Under the pieces are notes generated by a model, which had not been told where the DNA came from, ran no database searches, and saw only the letters and a list, made by a program, of their open reading frames with translations. From Ahaetulla prasina (lineage: Eukaryota > Chordata > Lepidosauria > Squamata > Colubridae), in assembly GCF_028640845.1 (NCBI RefSeq), contig NC_080542.1:135163580-135227579 (forward strand): DNA of 64,000 nucleotides, given 5' to 3'. Position 1 is the first letter of the stretch; the number at the start of each line of letters is the position of its first letter. Made by a program: the position numbers and the translations under genes. Of this stretch, positions 10,436 to 21,330 are shown piece by piece.

Positions 10436-11030
10436 AAGAGGGAGCCGTTCGTGGCTCCCATGTAACACCACTCCTGTGCAGACTGCACTGGCTACCTGTG
10501 GTCTTTCGGGTGCACTTCAAGGTTTTGGTTACTACCTTTAAAGTGCTCCATGGCTTAGGGCCGGGTTACTTACGGGACCGCCTACTGCTACCGATTGCCT
10601 CCCAACGACCCGTGCGCTCTCACAGAGAGGGAGTCCTCAGGGTGCCATCCGGCAAACAATGTCGGCTGGCGGCCCCCAGGGGAAGGGCCTTCTCTCTGGG
10701 GGCTCCCACCCTCTGGAATGAACTTCCCCCAGGACTCCGTCAACTGCCTGACTTTCGGACCTTTCACCGCGAGTTGAAGACTTACCTATTTATTCGCGCA
10801 AAACTGGCATAGAAATTTTTAGTTGCTTTTATATTTTGATGTAAATTTTATGGGGTTTTTATGGTTTTAAATGGTTTTAATTTTGGCCTGATATCCAATA
10901 AGTTTTTTAATTATTGTTTTATTGTGTACATAATTATTGTTTTATTCTGGCTGTGAACCGCCCTGAGTCCTTCGGGAGAAGGGCGGTATAAAAATCTAAT
11001 AAATCTAAATCTAATCTAATCTAAATATGT
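10436..11030 (+). mobile_element. L2-clade LINE 3' fragment
   Basis: 5'-truncated copy of the LINE seen nearly complete at 16115-19170. It holds the last ~120 codons of ORF2, an AT-rich 3' UTR, the conserved hairpin CCGCCCTGAGTCC...GGGCGG (10958-10986) and an ATCTA-repeat tail. Confidence 0.85.
10441..10812 (+). pseudogene. L2 ORF2 C-terminal fragment
   Basis: The translation includes FRVHFKVLVTTFKVLHGLGP, YLRDRLLLP and APTLWNELPPGLRQLPD, ending in LKTYLF. This block closes ORF2 of L2-type LINEs and matches 18630-18945. The visible part is open to its natural stop, but RT and endonuclease are absent. Confidence 0.8.
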
Positions 11031-11238
11031 AAATATATGTACATGTAAAATATGTAACTAAAGGAAAATTTGGGCCAGGAAGAAATATAAGCAGTAGCAT
11101 CAAAGTTTCCCAAGGAAGAGGCAGCACATTTTAAAGAGGGGCGCAAGACAAGAGACTGTGCAGTCCTGCGGGTGAGAAGAAACGGGTTCAAAATGGCCAA
11201 ATCCTAGAATCTCCCAGGATATATCTAATAGGTTAGAA

Positions 11239-11361
11239 TGGGGTGTCAAATTAGTGGCCCATGAGCCAGATGCATCACATGCAGGCCACACCCACCCTGG
11301 TTCCGCAAAGGCAAAAAACTTTACGACGTGTCACGTGATGCAATCAAATTTTACACGCATG
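11239..11361. mobile_element. Non-autonomous hAT element, group A, short
   Basis: The start TGGGGTGTCAAA and the end TTTTACACGCATG resemble the group A termini. A perfect 8-bp duplication, ggttagaa, flanks it (11231-11238 and 11362-11369). It holds no coding sequence. Confidence 0.7.
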
Positions 11362-11369
11362 GGTTAGAA

Positions 11370-12360
11370 GGTTAGAAGCTTTAATATGGTAAGATTCTGT
11401 CTGTTATATGTAAGCAAATAAAGAACTGGACTGAAATGGATGCCGTTATATCACCTCTGGGATGTAGGCCTGACAGCCACACAAACCGGTACTATCAGTC
11501 TGCCCTCACTACGTCAGCATTTCCAATGTGCTTATCTGCATTTATAGGCAACATAACCAGATATGTTCTGCATCAGTTTAATAATGTGGACTAGAGATAA
11601 TCATCAATGATGTCCAAATTCTGCTTTACCTATAGATCTGTAGAAAAGGCTGTGGTGCTACTCTAGTGGGCAAGGCAATAAGACCAAAACTGGAATATCA
11701 GTAGAAACTTCATTTGATAACTCTAATGCAGTCTATATACATCCCACTTTGATGCTTAAGTTTGAAAATAATGAATATGTATAGGTGCACTGGCCCTTAT
11801 ATTCATGCTATTGCTATAAAAAGCAATCCATCAATGATGCTTTTTTCTACACAGCCTCCATCCATTTTCATCAGGCTCAGCTTGTACAGCAACCTGTACA
11901 AACCTTATGGAAATGATGGTTTACCTGGCTGCAATGCATGATGGATGGGGTCTTGGATGACCTACCTGTCCAAAGGCAAAGGTTGAAGTTGGCTGTCAAA
12001 AGAGAGGTTGTTGGTTTTTTTAAAAAGAATTTTTCCACCTTTATCAGGCACTCAGTGTATCAAGGAAAAATACATTGTGTTTCATGCCTGTTTCAGAGCA
12101 AGTGCTAAATGATGTATGAAACAAAAAACTCTGTCCACTGCCCACAGGGACTATGACAGCACAATACATTCTCAATGGCCTTGCTCTGTCCAATATGCCA
12201 ATCAAATAGGACAGGGTCATGGAGGAAGAAATTCAGTAAACAAGAAGCTGCTAGCAGGAGAAAAAAATGTACGTGGAAGTTTATGCGCTCATATTTATAC
12301 CTTGTTAATAGAAGACAATATCTGTAGCTCAGGATTGAATTGTGGGGTTCTTGTTGCTTT
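11370..12360. other. No gene seen
   Basis: Single-copy-looking DNA. The 82-codon open frame at 12116-12364 has no recognisable domain. Confidence 0.45.
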
Positions 12361-12492
12361 CTGAACCTGATTGTTTTCTTGCAGATATTTCATTATCCAA
12401 TTAGGTACTATCATCACTAAATCCATTCCCTTCTAGGATTGATGTTACCTAATTGAGTAATGAAATGTCTGCAAGAAAACAACCAAGTTCAG
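12361..12492. repeat. Penelope-type palindromic terminus
   Basis: Two ~55-bp arms (12361-12415 and 12437-12492) are inverted copies around a 21-bp spacer. Each arm includes the 'gttttcttgcagat.tttcatta' sequence. On the plus strand the right arm reads GATGTTACCTAATTGAGTAA then TGAAATGTCTGCAAG, matching the box / stem-loop / GAAAC order of the Penelope termini at 49645-49720 and 61900-61980. The motif is decayed here. Confidence 0.6.
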
Positions 12493-12504
12493 AGAATATC
12501 AGAC

Positions 12505-12998
12505 CTCACAATCATATTGTACTGCATCCAGTTTTGGTCACCATGATGTAGAAAAGATGTTGAAAGTACTCTAGAAAGAGTGCAGAGAAGAGCAACAAAG
12601 GTGATTAGGGGACTGAAGGCTAAAATATATAAAAAACCATTGCTGGAAGTGGGTATGTCTATTTTAATGAAAAGAAGGACTATGACAGCAATGTTCCAAT
12701 ATCTCAGGGTTTGCCACAAAGAAGAGGGAGTCACGCTATTCTCCAAAGCACTTGAGAGTTGGACAAGAAGCAATGGATGGAAACTAATCAACCTAGAATT
12801 AAGGAGAAATTTCCTGACAGAACAATTAATCAGTGGAACAACTTGCCTCCAGAAGCTGTGAATCCCCCAACACTGGAAGCTTTTAAGAAGAGATTGGACA
12901 ACCATTTGTCTGAAATGGTATAGGGCTTCCTGCCTAAGCAGGGGGTTGGCTAGAAGACCTCCAAGGTCCCTTTCAACTCTGTTATTCAATTCTATTCT
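12505..12998 (+). mobile_element. CR1 LINE 3' fragment
   Basis: Reads QRRATKVIRGLKAKIY, then FQYLRVCHKEEGVTLFSK and ELRRNFLTEQ, the standard end of CR1 ORF2. The 3' end is 'agaagacctccaaggtccc' followed by a short ATTCTATTCTAT run. It has frameshifts and internal stops. The better copy is at 30600-31225. Confidence 0.85.
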
Positions 12999-13452
12999 AT
13001 ACTTCATTGCTTAACAACACACACTAAAACAACTTGCAAGTGAAGATCTGAAAAGCATTCTCTCAATGCACAAGCCTTCTAGCTATGATAAGGATTTGAG
13101 TGTTATATTGATGGAGCTTGATCTATGGTGGCTGTCTCAAACAGATAAGTAAGTTTTATTTCTTTTAACATCATAGCCAGGAAGGCACTTGTTGAAAAAA
13201 AGAGAAAAGGTATTTGGGCATGGAATCTAATCAGAGAAAACTAGGATCATTGGTATTGGATAATGGAATTCTGCTGAAACATGGAAAAAACAGAACAGTC
13301 TCAGTTTGTGCATGAAAAGCATTTGTTCCTTGGGAAACAAATTAGAGACTGATAAGAAGGAAAGATTCTTGTACAGGGAATCCTTGTTTACTATTTGGGA
13401 TTTGCAATTTAGTCATTAAAGTGAAGCGTTAGTTAAATGAAACTGTGACTGT
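12999..13452. other. No gene seen
   Basis: AT-rich spacer between a CR1 end and an L2 end. Confidence 0.45.
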
Positions 13453-13735
13453 GCTTCCCCCTGGACTCCGACAACTCCCTGACCTTCGGACCTTCCGCCA
13501 CGAGCTGAAGACATACCTATTTTTCCACATAGAACTGGCATAGAATTTTTAGACGTTATTATTGGGTTTTTAATTTTTAATTGGGTTTTATGGTTTTTAA
13601 ATGTATTTTAAATTGGGGCCAAATTTGAATAAGTTTTTTAGTTATTGTTTTATCTGTATTCTGTTATTGATTGTTGTTTTTACTTGGCTGTAAACTGCCC
13701 TGACTCCTTTGGGAGAAGGGCGGTATACAAATTAA
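13453..13735 (+). mobile_element. L2-clade LINE 3' end
   Basis: It keeps the final codons of ORF2 ('ctccgacaactccctgacctt' through LKTYLF) and the AT-rich 3' UTR. The 3' hairpin (13695-13723) is slightly mutated. It runs directly into a trinucleotide repeat. Confidence 0.8.
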
Positions 13736-13747
13736 ATTATTATTATT

Positions 13748-13783
<36 letters not shown>

Positions 13784-13795
13784 ATTATTATTATT
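13736..13795. repeat. Compound TTA/TTG microsatellite
   Basis: TTA repeats, then about eleven TTG units, then TTA again, directly downstream of an L2 3' end. The CR1 tail at 31224-31328 has a similar TTG then TTA order. Confidence 0.95.
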
Positions 13796-14010
13796 TTTTT
13801 ACCTCAGTTTCCCTTTATTTAACTCTATGAACAAAATTCATATTTATAACATTTTATAACATATTTATGACATTTACAGGGGCCCATAGCCCTTCTATGA
13901 GGGAGTTAAGCTGTTATGAAGTTTGATATATACGGCAAATAAATAAAACTCACATTTATAACCATTGCAGGTCTGCAAAGCAAAGGAAAGGTGAAGTAAA
14001 ATCAAAAGTA

Positions 14011-14476
14011 CAGGTAGTCCGCAACTTACACCAGTTCATTTAGTGACTGTTCAAAATTACAACGGTGCTGAAAAAAGTGACTTACGACCATTTTTCATAC
14101 TTATGACTGTTGCAGCATCCTCATGGTTATGTGATTTACATTCAGATGCTTGATAACTGATTCATATTTATGATTGTAGCAGCTTCCCAGGGTCATGTGA
14201 TCCCTTTTTTCTTCCTTCTGACACACAAAGTCAATGAGGAAACCAGATTCATTTAACAACTGTGTTACTAATTTAAGAACTACAGTGATTCACTTAACAA
14301 ACATGGTGAGACTAGTCAAAAAATGAGCAAACTCACTTAACAAATTTCTCACTTAACAACATAAATTTTGGGGTCAATTGTGGTCATAATTTGAGGACTA
14401 TCTGAACAGTCATAATTTTACTTAGTAACCACTTCGTTTAATGATTGGATTGTGGTTACTAAATGAGGACCACCTG
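14011..14476. mobile_element. TA-flanked MITE
   Basis: Starts CAGGTAGTCCGCAACTTACA after a TA dinucleotide. The interior has the family phrases 'aaaaaagtgacttacgacc', 'gttgcagcatcc' and 'caatgaggaaaccaga'. One terminal-like end, GAGGACTATCTG, lies at 14393-14404 and a second, GAGGACCACCTG, at 14465-14476. The extra 72 bp may be a second partial terminus. There is no coding capacity. Confidence 0.75.
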
Positions 14477-15612
14477 TCTTTGCATAGCAGTACTTTTAGC
14501 CATGTACGGTTTCACTGTCATATGATTACAGCTGAGCTAAAATTCAAAACATGGCTGAAGAGCAACCCCATCCCCAATGAAGCAGACCTTAGAGATACGA
14601 CTATGAATGGAGGCCAAATGGTTACAAGTGAATCTGGAATTCAAAACCACCATCTAGAGCCCAAGGCTTCTTGTGACTTGACTTTCAACATGAGGCCATG
14701 GAACTGTAAGAAGTGACATTTAACCGTAAGGTTGACATCAAATTTCTAGTCCACCATGCCTTTCACCATATATTTTTGTTGTTGTTTATCATCATCCTAA
14801 TCTTCTCTATCCTCTTCAATCTCACCAGCACCCCAACCCTGGACACCTAGTGCAGGAAATCAATTCCTTATCATATCCACACAGTCCCCAAACTAATTCC
14901 CTCAAATCTCCAACCATCCTACCCCATTCTGGACCCTACTCCATTCAGATCCCATTAGAACCATAGACAAAGAGACGCAGAGAGAGACACATCTCAATTC
15001 AGATTTGATCCAAGAATGATCTACTATGATTCTTCATCTCTAACTCAAAGGCTGGCTCCTCCAATCACTTCCCCAATTCTGTTCCACCAAATGCAAACTA
15101 CAGACATCTTACACAATCATACACCAAAAGCTCACATCTCCACAGACCCGCATCACTACTTCCATCCTCTGTGCACTCCAGTAGCTTTTGGTGTTACACC
15201 TCCAGGCTCTTTGCAGAACGGTGCTGAAGGGGCAATTGTGTACCTGCCGCCATTTTTTTCCTCTCTCTGCCTGCCCAAAGCTCTCCTGATGCTGATGACT
15301 GCAGAGGTACTTGGCTGTCGCAGCTGCAACCGTTGATATACAAATAAATTCATATATCATGCTAAAACCATGGGGTTGTTGTTTTCTATTGTAACTGTAG
15401 TTTGTCAAATAATAGTTGCCTGGATTCACATATAATATTAAACCATAAATTGTGATTTATAATCTACAACGTCTGCATGCTCACATGGGATCACAGCAAC
15501 ACCAAGAAAAGAGTTTCCGTGAATAAAGGTTGCTGTCATGGACATGTCTTGGTAGCAATATGGAGGTGATTTGTCATTTGCTTATTTTAATACTCTGTTT
15601 GCGTGTGCATGT
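14477..15612. other. No gene seen
   Basis: Less AT-rich than its surroundings, with CA-rich pyrimidine stretches around 14800-15100. The open frames at 14441-14716 and 15016-15336 show no domain. I see no retroelement signature. Confidence 0.4.
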
Positions 15613-15827
15613 GTGTGGTGTGTTTCAAAACTTTTTACTACCAGTTCTATGGGTATGGCTTGGTGGGTGTAGCAGAGGAAGGATACTGTAAATCAACTGG
15701 GACTTAGGAGGCAGAGAAAAATGGGGGCAGGGAAAGTCAGAATTTTTACTACTGGTTCTCAGAACTACTCAAAATTTCCACTACTGGTTCTCCAGAACTG
15801 GTCAGAACCTGCTGAAACCCACCACTG
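15613..15827 (+). mobile_element. Non-autonomous hAT element, group B
   Basis: Carries the family phrases 'ttactaccagttctatgggtatggcttggtggg', 'gaaggatactgtaaa', 'ctactcaaaatttccactactgg', and ends GAAACCCACCACTG. The left terminus merges with a GT run, so the target duplication (gtgtgtg-like) is ambiguous. Confidence 0.75.
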
Positions 15828-16114
15828 GTGTGTGTATGTGTGTATTTTCAGGTGATTTCCTATTCTAATCCTGTCTCAGTGTGCTTAGACTTTTTCAAAT
15901 CAACCAAGGTCTAAGCTTGGCCAAGGAAATCACGACATAGTTTTTATATGAGGTGTAAACTCAGGCCTTATTTTGCTGCCAATAATTTCTGACGTTGCAT
16001 TTACTAATGTTGTAAAATTCTATGTTGCATTTACTTGCCCCTTCCTGGAAACCATTTTTTGCTTCATCCTATTGGGCCAGGAGAATTAAAATGGCACATT
16101 TTCTCTTAGTTCTC
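15828..16114. other. No gene seen
   Basis: AT-rich flank upstream of the L2 element. Confidence 0.4.
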
Positions 16115-16127
16115 TTTATAGACGAAA

Positions 16128-18945
16128 TTGTCTATAATAGCCGCGGACCTTATGGGCATTACGGAGACCTGGTTGGGTCCGGAGGGGGGGGTTCCCCTTG
16201 TGGAGTTATGCCCGCCAGGTTTCCGAGCATTTCATCAACCGAGAGCCCAAGGCAGGGGTGGGGGGGTAGCGGTTGTTATTAGAAAAAGTCTGGAGCCGAG
16301 GGAGGCCACTGTACCTCGGATTGCCGGCTGTGAATCCCTCTTTGTGAAGTGGGGCCATCGGAATCAGCTGGGCTTGTTGATCACGTACCTGGCTCCTTGC
16401 TGCATGACTACAGCCCTACCCGAGTTGTTGGAGGTGCTCGCCGGGGTGGCGGTTGAGACCCCCAGACTTATAGTCATGGGGGATTTCAACCTGCTATCGA
16501 CGGGCTTGTCATCGACAACGGCTCAGGAGTTCCAGGCTTCCATGACGGCCTTGGACCTGATTCAAGTAATTGATGGCCCCACACACACAGGGGGTGGCAC
16601 ACTGGACTTAATTTATATCTCTGGTCAGTGGCTAAATGATCTGGAATTAGATAAGTTAGAAATGGAACCAGTGTCATGGTCAGATCATTTTCTCCTTCGC
16701 CTAGATTTTCGGACCGCTATCCACCACTGCAGGGAGACGGAGCCAATGCGTTGGTTCCGTCCCAGGCGCCTGATGGACCCGGAGAGGTTCCTGATGGAGC
16801 TTGGGCCATTTCCTGAGGACCTGGCCCACGGCACGGCTGAAGAGCTAGTTGCGGCCAGGGAACGGGCCGCGGCTGGACCTTTGGACCGTGTCGTGCCCTT
16901 GCGGCCTCTGACCCGGCGTAGATCTCGACCGGCCCCTTGGTTCTCTGAGGGGCTGAGGGAGATGAAACACCAGAGAAGACGCCTAGAGAGTGTCTGGAGG
17001 TCCAGCCGCTCCAAAGCTGACCGAACACTAGTTAGATCCTATTCTAGGACCTACCTAGTGGCAATGAGGGAGGCAAGGCGTACCTATGCTTCCACCCTCA
17101 TTGTGTCGGCAGATAACCGCCCGGCCGCCCTGTTTCGGGTTGCCCGCTCCCTCCTGCATCAGGAGGTGCGGGATGACCCGCTGCAGGGCCGTGCCAAGGA
17201 ATTTAGTGGTTATCTATACGACAAAATCGTTCAGCTCCGGGACGGCTTGGACCGAAATTGGGATGATCCAGGTGAGAGGGCGGAGTCGCATCTTGTGAAT
17301 GTTATTTGGGATGAGTTTGACCCTGTGACTCTCGAGGACGTGGACAGGTTGCTGGGGAGGCTGCATACTACGACATGTTTACTGGACCCGTGCCCTTCCT
17401 GGTTGGTGCTGGCCTCCTGGGAAGTGACACGAGGCTGGCTCCAGGGGATTACCAACGCTTCTTTGTTGGAGGGAGTTTTCCCTGCCGCCCTGAAGGAGGC
17501 GGTGGTGAGACCTCTCCTCAAGAAGCCTTCCCTGGACCCAGCTATTTTAGGTAATTACCGTCCGGTCTCCAACCTTCGCTTTATTGCGAAGGTTGTTGAG
17601 AGTGCTGTGGCACGGCAGCTACCCCAGTACCTGGATGAAGCTGTCTATCTAGACCTGGAACGGGTCTAGATAGACAGCTTCATCCAGGTACTGGGGTAGC
17701 TGCCGTGCCACAGCACTCTCAACAACCTTCCGACCCGGATACAGCACGGAGACAGCTTTGGTCGCGTTGGTGGATGATCTCTGGAGGGCCAGAGACAGGG
17801 GGCATTCCTCTGCCCTGGTCCTATTAGATCTCTCAGTGGCTTTCGATACCATCGACCATGGTATCCTGCAGCACCGGTTGGAGGGGTTGGGAGTGGGAGG
17901 CACCGTTTATTGGTGGTTCTCCTCCTATCTCTCCGATCGGTCGCAGACGGTGTTGACGGGGGGGCAGAGGTCGACCCCGAGACACCTCACTTGTGGGGTG
18001 CCGCAGGGGTCGATTCTCTCGCCCCTCCTGTTCAACATCTATATGAAGCCGTTGGGCGAGATCATCAGTGGCTTCGGGGTGAGATATCAGCTGTACGCTG
18101 ATGATACTCAGCTGTACTTTTCCACCCCGGGCCATCCCAAAGAAGCTGTCGAAGTGCTGTCCCGGTGTTTGGAAGCCGTACGGGTCTGGATGGGGAGGAA
18201 CAGGCTCAAGCTCAATCCCTCCAAGACGGAGTGGCTGTGGATGCCGGCACCCCGATACAGTCAGCTGCAACTGCAGCTGACTGTTGGGGGCGAGTTATTG
18301 GCCCCAAAGGAGGGAGTGCGCAACTTGGGTGTTCTCCTGGATGCACGGCTGTCGCTCGAAGATCATGTGGCGGCCGTCTCCAGGAGAGCCTTTCACCAGG
18401 TTCGCCTGGTTCGCCAGTTGCGCCCCTTCCTTGATCAGGATGCCCTATGCACAGTCACTCATGCTCTTGTTACCTCCCGCCTGGATTATTGCAATGCTCT
18501 CTACATGGGGCTCCCCTTGAGATGCACTCGGAGGCTTCAGTTGGTCCAGAATGCAGCTGCGCAGGTGATAGAGGGAGTCTCACGTAGCTCCCATGTGACA
18601 CCTCTCCTGCGCAGACTGCACTTGCTTCCTGTTGCCTTTTGGGTGCATTTCAAGGTTTTGGTTACCACCTTTAAAGCGCTCCATGGCTTGGGACCTGGGT
18701 ACTTACGGGACCGCCTGCTGTTACCTCATGCCTCCCACCGACCCGTACGCTCACATAGAGAGGGCCTTCTCAGGGTGCCGTCCGCCAGACAATGTCGGCT
18801 GGCGGCCCCCAGGGGAAGATCCTTCTCTGTGGGGGCCCCTACTCTTTGGAACGAACTTCCCCCTGGTTTACGACAAATATCTGACCTTCGGACTTTTCGC
18901 CGCGAACTGAAAACATATTTGTTTGTTCGTGCGGGGCTTTCTTAA
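16128..18945 (+). pseudogene. L2 ORF2: endonuclease plus reverse transcriptase, broken once
   Basis: The first part (16128-17669) has the apurinic-type endonuclease: ITETWL near residue 11, GRGGGVAVV, GDFNLL near residue 118 and WSDHFLL near residue 183. It then runs into the start of the RT (LGNYRPVSNLRF). The second part (open from before 17758 to 18945) has the RT core: LLDLSVAFDTIDH, GVPQGSILSPLLFNIYM and the catalytic YADDTQLY, then WMGRNRLKLNPSKTEWLWMP, SRLDYCNALYMGLPL and the C-terminal block ending LKTYLF. The two parts are in different frames because of the inverted duplication. The 75-bp insert replaces about 17 bp present in the copy at 46850, a net +58, which gives exactly the observed frame change. 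The N-terminal end of the endonuclease is missing. Confidence 0.9.
17588..17730. repeat. Perfect 68-bp palindrome inside L2 ORF2
   Basis: Arms 17588-17655 and 17663-17730 are exact inverted copies with a 7-base loop (tggaacg). The loop is the reverse complement of the cgttcca that should follow the left arm in an intact copy, so the right half is an inverted copy of the preceding 75 bp. It destroys the reading frame between the NYRPVSN motif and the RT core. Confidence 0.97.
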
Positions 18946-19170
18946 TTGTTTAGTTTATAATTTTAAATTTTTAGTTTTAACTGGGGGTTTTAGATGTTAA
19001 TTATTTTAATTTCGGCCACACTGTGTAATAAGTTTTTTAATTTATTTTTTAATTGTATATTGTCTCTTTTTATCTTGGCTGTACACCGCCCTGAGTCCTT
19101 CGGGAGAAGGGCGGTTTATAAATCTAATAAATGAAATGAAATGAAATGAAATGAAATAAAATAAAATGAA

Positions 19171-20608
19171 TGTTAGATTTTTCCATTTTCAAAGTTAGTC
19201 TCTTCAGACATCTTATCTCATCTCCTTTCAGGCTGTAGCTTTGAGTGACAGGCTCCCTCATGTGCTCAGCATTGAGGATTCATAACTTTGACTTCAGAAC
19301 TCCAGATAGGAGATTTTTCTTGAGTGGTAGGTTGAATGAGCTCGTGGCCGTACATCTGCTCAAATCAACATGATGAAAAAAATTGAAAACGGGGGGACAG
19401 ATCTTGGGGGTTTTGCAAAATGAAGTGGCTTGCCATTTCAAATTAATGTTGACTGACCAAATACTCAGAACCTGTAAACTACAAGCCTTAACAAATGTCT
19501 CATAAAAAGCATTCTCCAATACAACATTTAGGCTCATTGTAATGGAATTTTAATATAAAAAGTTGTGAATTTAATATGAGCTTTCTGCCCTTCTCCCCTC
19601 GTGTGCTTTATTGAAATTCACACAGCACGATCTTGCATTCCCCGTTAAACAAAAAGAACAAAGTTGTAGAAAGAATATATTTTTACTACTGTACGCCAGA
19701 TGTTTTTATTGCTGTCCTACCTGATTCTGAAGGCATTGATATATATATCATCCTAGCCACTTTCAAATCTTTGAATTTTAAATCTATGTGGTGCAATCTT
19801 CCTTAACCATCAATTTTATGAGTCCAGGGGTTGTGGGGCTGGGAAAAACCCAGGAAAGGAAAGAATGGATGAAAATCAATCAAAGCCAATCAAAGCCAAA
19901 TTCTTATAGAATATCCAATGTGTTTTCACTTCGCTGATGGTTACATGTTCAGGCAAATTTCAACTCATATTATGTTGAGTTTGGAAGGAGAGAGGAACAT
20001 ACTATGGTCCTTGTTTTCCTTAGACCAAATTATGATAGGGATGGAAATATCCAGGTAACACTTTTTCAGGAAAAGCATGAGCGCTAAATTGTTGGTCTCC
20101 TGCAAATTCCTAGTTTTGGGTCTTTCTTATCATTCATAATTTCTGAGTATTCTATTCATATAAAATTAACAAGCAAGATTAACAAATATATTAAGACATG
20201 CCATTTCTTTTTAATGATACAGAAAATGTTCACCTGCCTTACAGGTCTACATAGTCATAGCTACTCATGCAACTCATGCAAATCTATGTGTTAGCTGGAG
20301 TTGATAATTATTTGATGGCATATAAACAGTCAACCACCAACACAGCAATAACGTCAACTCTTTTTATCATTTATCTTTTTATCATTTTTTTTTTGTTGCT
20401 CTGTTATAGATCCAGTATCACAGTATCTTCTGCCTCACCTTGTGCTATTTTTTCCTTCTGTGAACTTCTCTTTCCATTTGAAGGATGCGTAAACATTTAG
20501 GAGACTATGGTAAACAATGAAATGACAGGAAAATGAAATCTTGACTTTTGGTTTTGTAACCACATCTGAATATTTCCCGAAGGTCATGTCCATGGTTCTT
20601 TACAAGTA
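19171..20608. other. No gene seen
   Basis: AT-rich DNA. The open frames at 19280-19537 and 20267-20500 show no recognisable domain. Confidence 0.5.
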
Positions 20609-20988
20609 CAGATAGTCCTCAACTTACAACAGTTCATTTCATGACCATTCAAAGTTATAATAGGACTAAAAAAAGTGATTTATGACCATTTTTCACACTT
20701 ATGACTGTTGCAGCATCCCTATAATTATGTGGTCAAAATTTGGATGCTTAGCAACTGGCTTATATTTATGATGGTTGCAGTGTCTTGGGATCACGTGATA
20801 ACCTTTTGTGAACTTCTGACAAGCAAAGCTAAAGGGGAAACCAGATTTACTCAACAACTGTGTTGCTAACTTAACAACTGCAGTGATTCACTTAACAGCC
20901 ATGGCACAAAAGGTTGTAAAATGGGGCAAAACTCACTTAGCAACACAAATTTTGGGCTCAGTTGTGGTCATAAATCAAGGACTACCTG
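20609..20988. mobile_element. TA-flanked MITE
   Basis: Begins CAGATAGTCCTCAACTTACA and ends AAATCAAGGACTACCTG, with TA on both sides. This 380-bp copy is the clearest complete member in the window. The inverted termini and TA duplication suggest a Tc1/mariner-type transposase in trans. No coding sequence. Confidence 0.85.
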
Positions 20989-21224
20989 TATTCCCATTTT
21001 GGGCAATGTATCTAAGGAGGAATAGTGGCAGTTTTCAAGATTGCACTTTCCTGGAAAGAACAAATTCATTGGATCCTTTACAATAGATTTTTCAAGCCTG
21101 GGGTTGATTTCAGCATCAAAACTGTCTTGGACCTTCTGACAGATGACCTGGTGTGGAGGAAAAGATAGGAGGAATATGACTCTTGATCTTCCTGGATCTG
21201 TATACAGTTTTGGTTACCATCAAG
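20989..21224. other. No gene seen
   Basis: Short spacer without a recognisable feature. Confidence 0.4.
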
Positions 21225-21330
21225 CATGACATTCTACAGGCCTGCCACGAAGCCATGCCCACGAAGCCACACCATGCCCACCAAACTACGCCCGCAGAAC
21301 CGGTAGTAAAAAAAATTGGATTTCACCACA
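21225..21330 (-). mobile_element. hAT group B fragment
   Basis: Inverted family phrases 'gccacgaagccatgcccac', 'gcccgcagaaccggtagtaaaa' and a terminal 'ttggatttcaccacag'. Only one end is preserved. Confidence 0.6.

Larger units (their letters stand above)
16115..19170 (+). mobile_element. L2-clade LINE, about 3 kb, nearly full ORF2
   Basis: The most complete LINE in the window. It is 5' truncated just upstream of the ITETWL endonuclease motif. ORF2 then runs to 18945, followed by an AT-rich 3' UTR, the hairpin CCGCCCTGAGTCC...GGGCGG (19086-19114) and an AAATG-repeat tail (about 19130-19168). It is much more GC-rich than the flanks, suggesting a fairly young insertion. No target duplication was found by eye. 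The only ORF2 lesion I see is the inverted duplication at 17588-17730. Confidence 0.9.

Noticed and set aside
14441..14716. 91-codon open frame
   Set aside because: It starts within the end of a MITE and has no recognisable domain or neighbouring exon signals.
16685..17028. Minus-strand frames of more than 100 codons
   Set aside because: Antisense shadows of the GC-rich L2 ORF2, which has clear endonuclease and RT motifs on the plus strand.
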